Part shown: positions 4,907 to 5,530 of the stretch, piece after piece
How positions within the stretch are numbered: position 1 is the first letter of the stretch
How the letters are laid out: each line of letters opens with the position of its first letter
Assembly (NCBI GenBank): GCA_005878685.1
Contig: VBLN01000185.1
Location: 1-5,530, forward strand
From: Deltaproteobacteria bacterium
GTDB lineage: Bacteria > Desulfobacterota > Binatia > UBA9968
Direction of reading: 5' to 3'
DNA: 5,530 bases
Made by a program: the position numbers and the translations under genes
Notes under the pieces: model-generated
What the model was told of the DNA's origin: nothing
What the model saw: the letters and a program-made list of their open reading frames with translations, nothing else
Database searches by the model: none

Positions 4907-5530
4907 ATGAGGTTTGGCGCTCACTACTTATTTACTTATGTCCCCGATCTGGATGGGCCGGCTGCGGAATTTTACCGGAGGATGTTCCAGCAGGTGGAGG
5001 AACTAGATAAGCTCGGGTTCGATCACATCTGGGTTACCGAGCTTCACTTCAACGACTATGGAGGCATGGTATCTCACCCGCCGACTTTTTTGTCGGCCAT
5101 AGCGCGCACCACGCGTCAGTGTGCTCCCATTGCACAACCCTATAGAGGTGGCAGAGTCTTACGCGATGGTGGATGTGGTCTCGAACGGCCGGTTGGAGTT
5201 CGGTCTAGGGAAAGGGTCCGAACCCACCGAGTACAGGCGCTCGGGAATTCGCCAGGAGGAGGCGACCGGGCGGATGAAGGAAGGAACGGAGATTATCCGG
5301 CAGGCTTGGTCCGACAAGCCAGTCAATTTCCGCGGGGAGTTCTTTCAGTACGACAATGTCCGCGTGCTTCCGAAGCCGGTCCAGCGGCCGCATCCGCCGA
5401 TCTGGGTAGGCTGCGCCCGCAGCGAGGACTCCTTTCGCTGGGCGGGGGAAAACGGCTTTAACCTGATGACCCTACCCTACCTCTATAAAGAACCAGCCAT
5501 GCTCCCCGGACTTGTCGGGATATACCGCGA
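4907..5530 (+). pseudogene. Luciferase-like monooxygenase (LLM, bacterial luciferase family), frameshifted and running off the window
   Basis: Frame one from ATG 4907 gives about 70 residues typical of F420- or FMN-dependent luciferase-like monooxygenases: MRFGAHYLF, LDKLGFDHIWVTELHFNDYG, HPPTFLSAIARTTR. At about 5114 homology jumps to the next frame, which runs open from 5115 to the end: LPLHNPIEVAESYAMVD, SNGRLEFGLGKGSEP, VRVLPKPVQRPHPPIWVGC. Between the halves the expected strand ('RIRLG.a.') is missing, so a deletion of about 14 or 17 bases (2 modulo 3) fits better than a single-base slip. Read in frame one only, the protein would end at TGA near 5461 with a non-homologous tail. The family oxidises small organic substrates with reduced flavin or F420; the substrate here is unknown. 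GAGGG (4891-4895) lies 11 bases before the ATG. It may be a true pseudogene or an assembly fault. Confidence 0.75.

Noticed and set aside
1..5530. CRISPR arrays, insertion sequences, rRNA or integrase signs.
   Set aside because: No regularly spaced repeats, transposase-like frames or rRNA-like stretches were found on either strand.

Overview
The window is about 5.5 kb of moderately GC-rich bacterial DNA. Its genes are loosely packed on both strands, often divergent or convergent, with intergenic gaps of 160 to 500 bases. Several promoters with TTGACA-like and TATAAT-like boxes can be read. The mix of crotonase, polyketide/DHPON-type alpha/beta hydrolase, sterol-desaturase-like hydroxylase, AgmX/PglI-TonB-like plus SH3 protein, FrnE-type oxidoreductase and luciferase-like monooxygenase suggests an uncultured environmental bacterium, probably Gram-negative. 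The sequence alone does not allow a firmer placement.

Layout: (1) 3-374 (+) is the C-terminal part of an enoyl-CoA hydratase/isomerase. (2) 410-1525 (-) is an alpha/beta hydrolase convergent with it. (3) 1526-1838 is a divergent intergenic region with a promoter candidate for each side. (4) 1839-2567 (+) is a membrane fatty acid hydroxylase/sterol desaturase family protein. (5) 2592-3536 (-) encodes a membrane-anchored protein with a TonB/AgmX-like domain and a C-terminal SH3 domain; an in-frame TGA at 2664-2666 cuts the SH3 domain. (6) 3537-4038 is a long intergenic region with two plus-strand promoter candidates, a doubtful 33-codon ORF and, directly after it, a convincing 22-residue single-helix membrane microprotein (4039-4107). 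(7) 4158-4742 (-) is a DsbA/FrnE-like oxidoreductase. (8) 4907-5530 (+) is a luciferase-like monooxygenase with a frameshift, running off the window.

The main discovery concerns gene 7. The minus-strand frame can be extended 33 codons upstream of the conventional open frame, to an ATG with a perfect AGGAGG and a good promoter. The only obstacle is one TGA at codon 15. That TGA sits exactly where the first cysteine of the CPWC active site belongs, giving U-P-W-C. An 8-bp stem with a CGGGC loop starts 12 nt after it, which fits the general geometry of a bacterial SECIS element. This is a strong selenoprotein candidate that ordinary gene calling would truncate to a protein without its active site.

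Caution: two other genes here carry lesions (the TGA in the SH3 gene and the frameshift in the monooxygenase). Sequence error or gene decay must therefore be excluded before the selenocysteine reading is accepted. No shared pathway links the genes convincingly.
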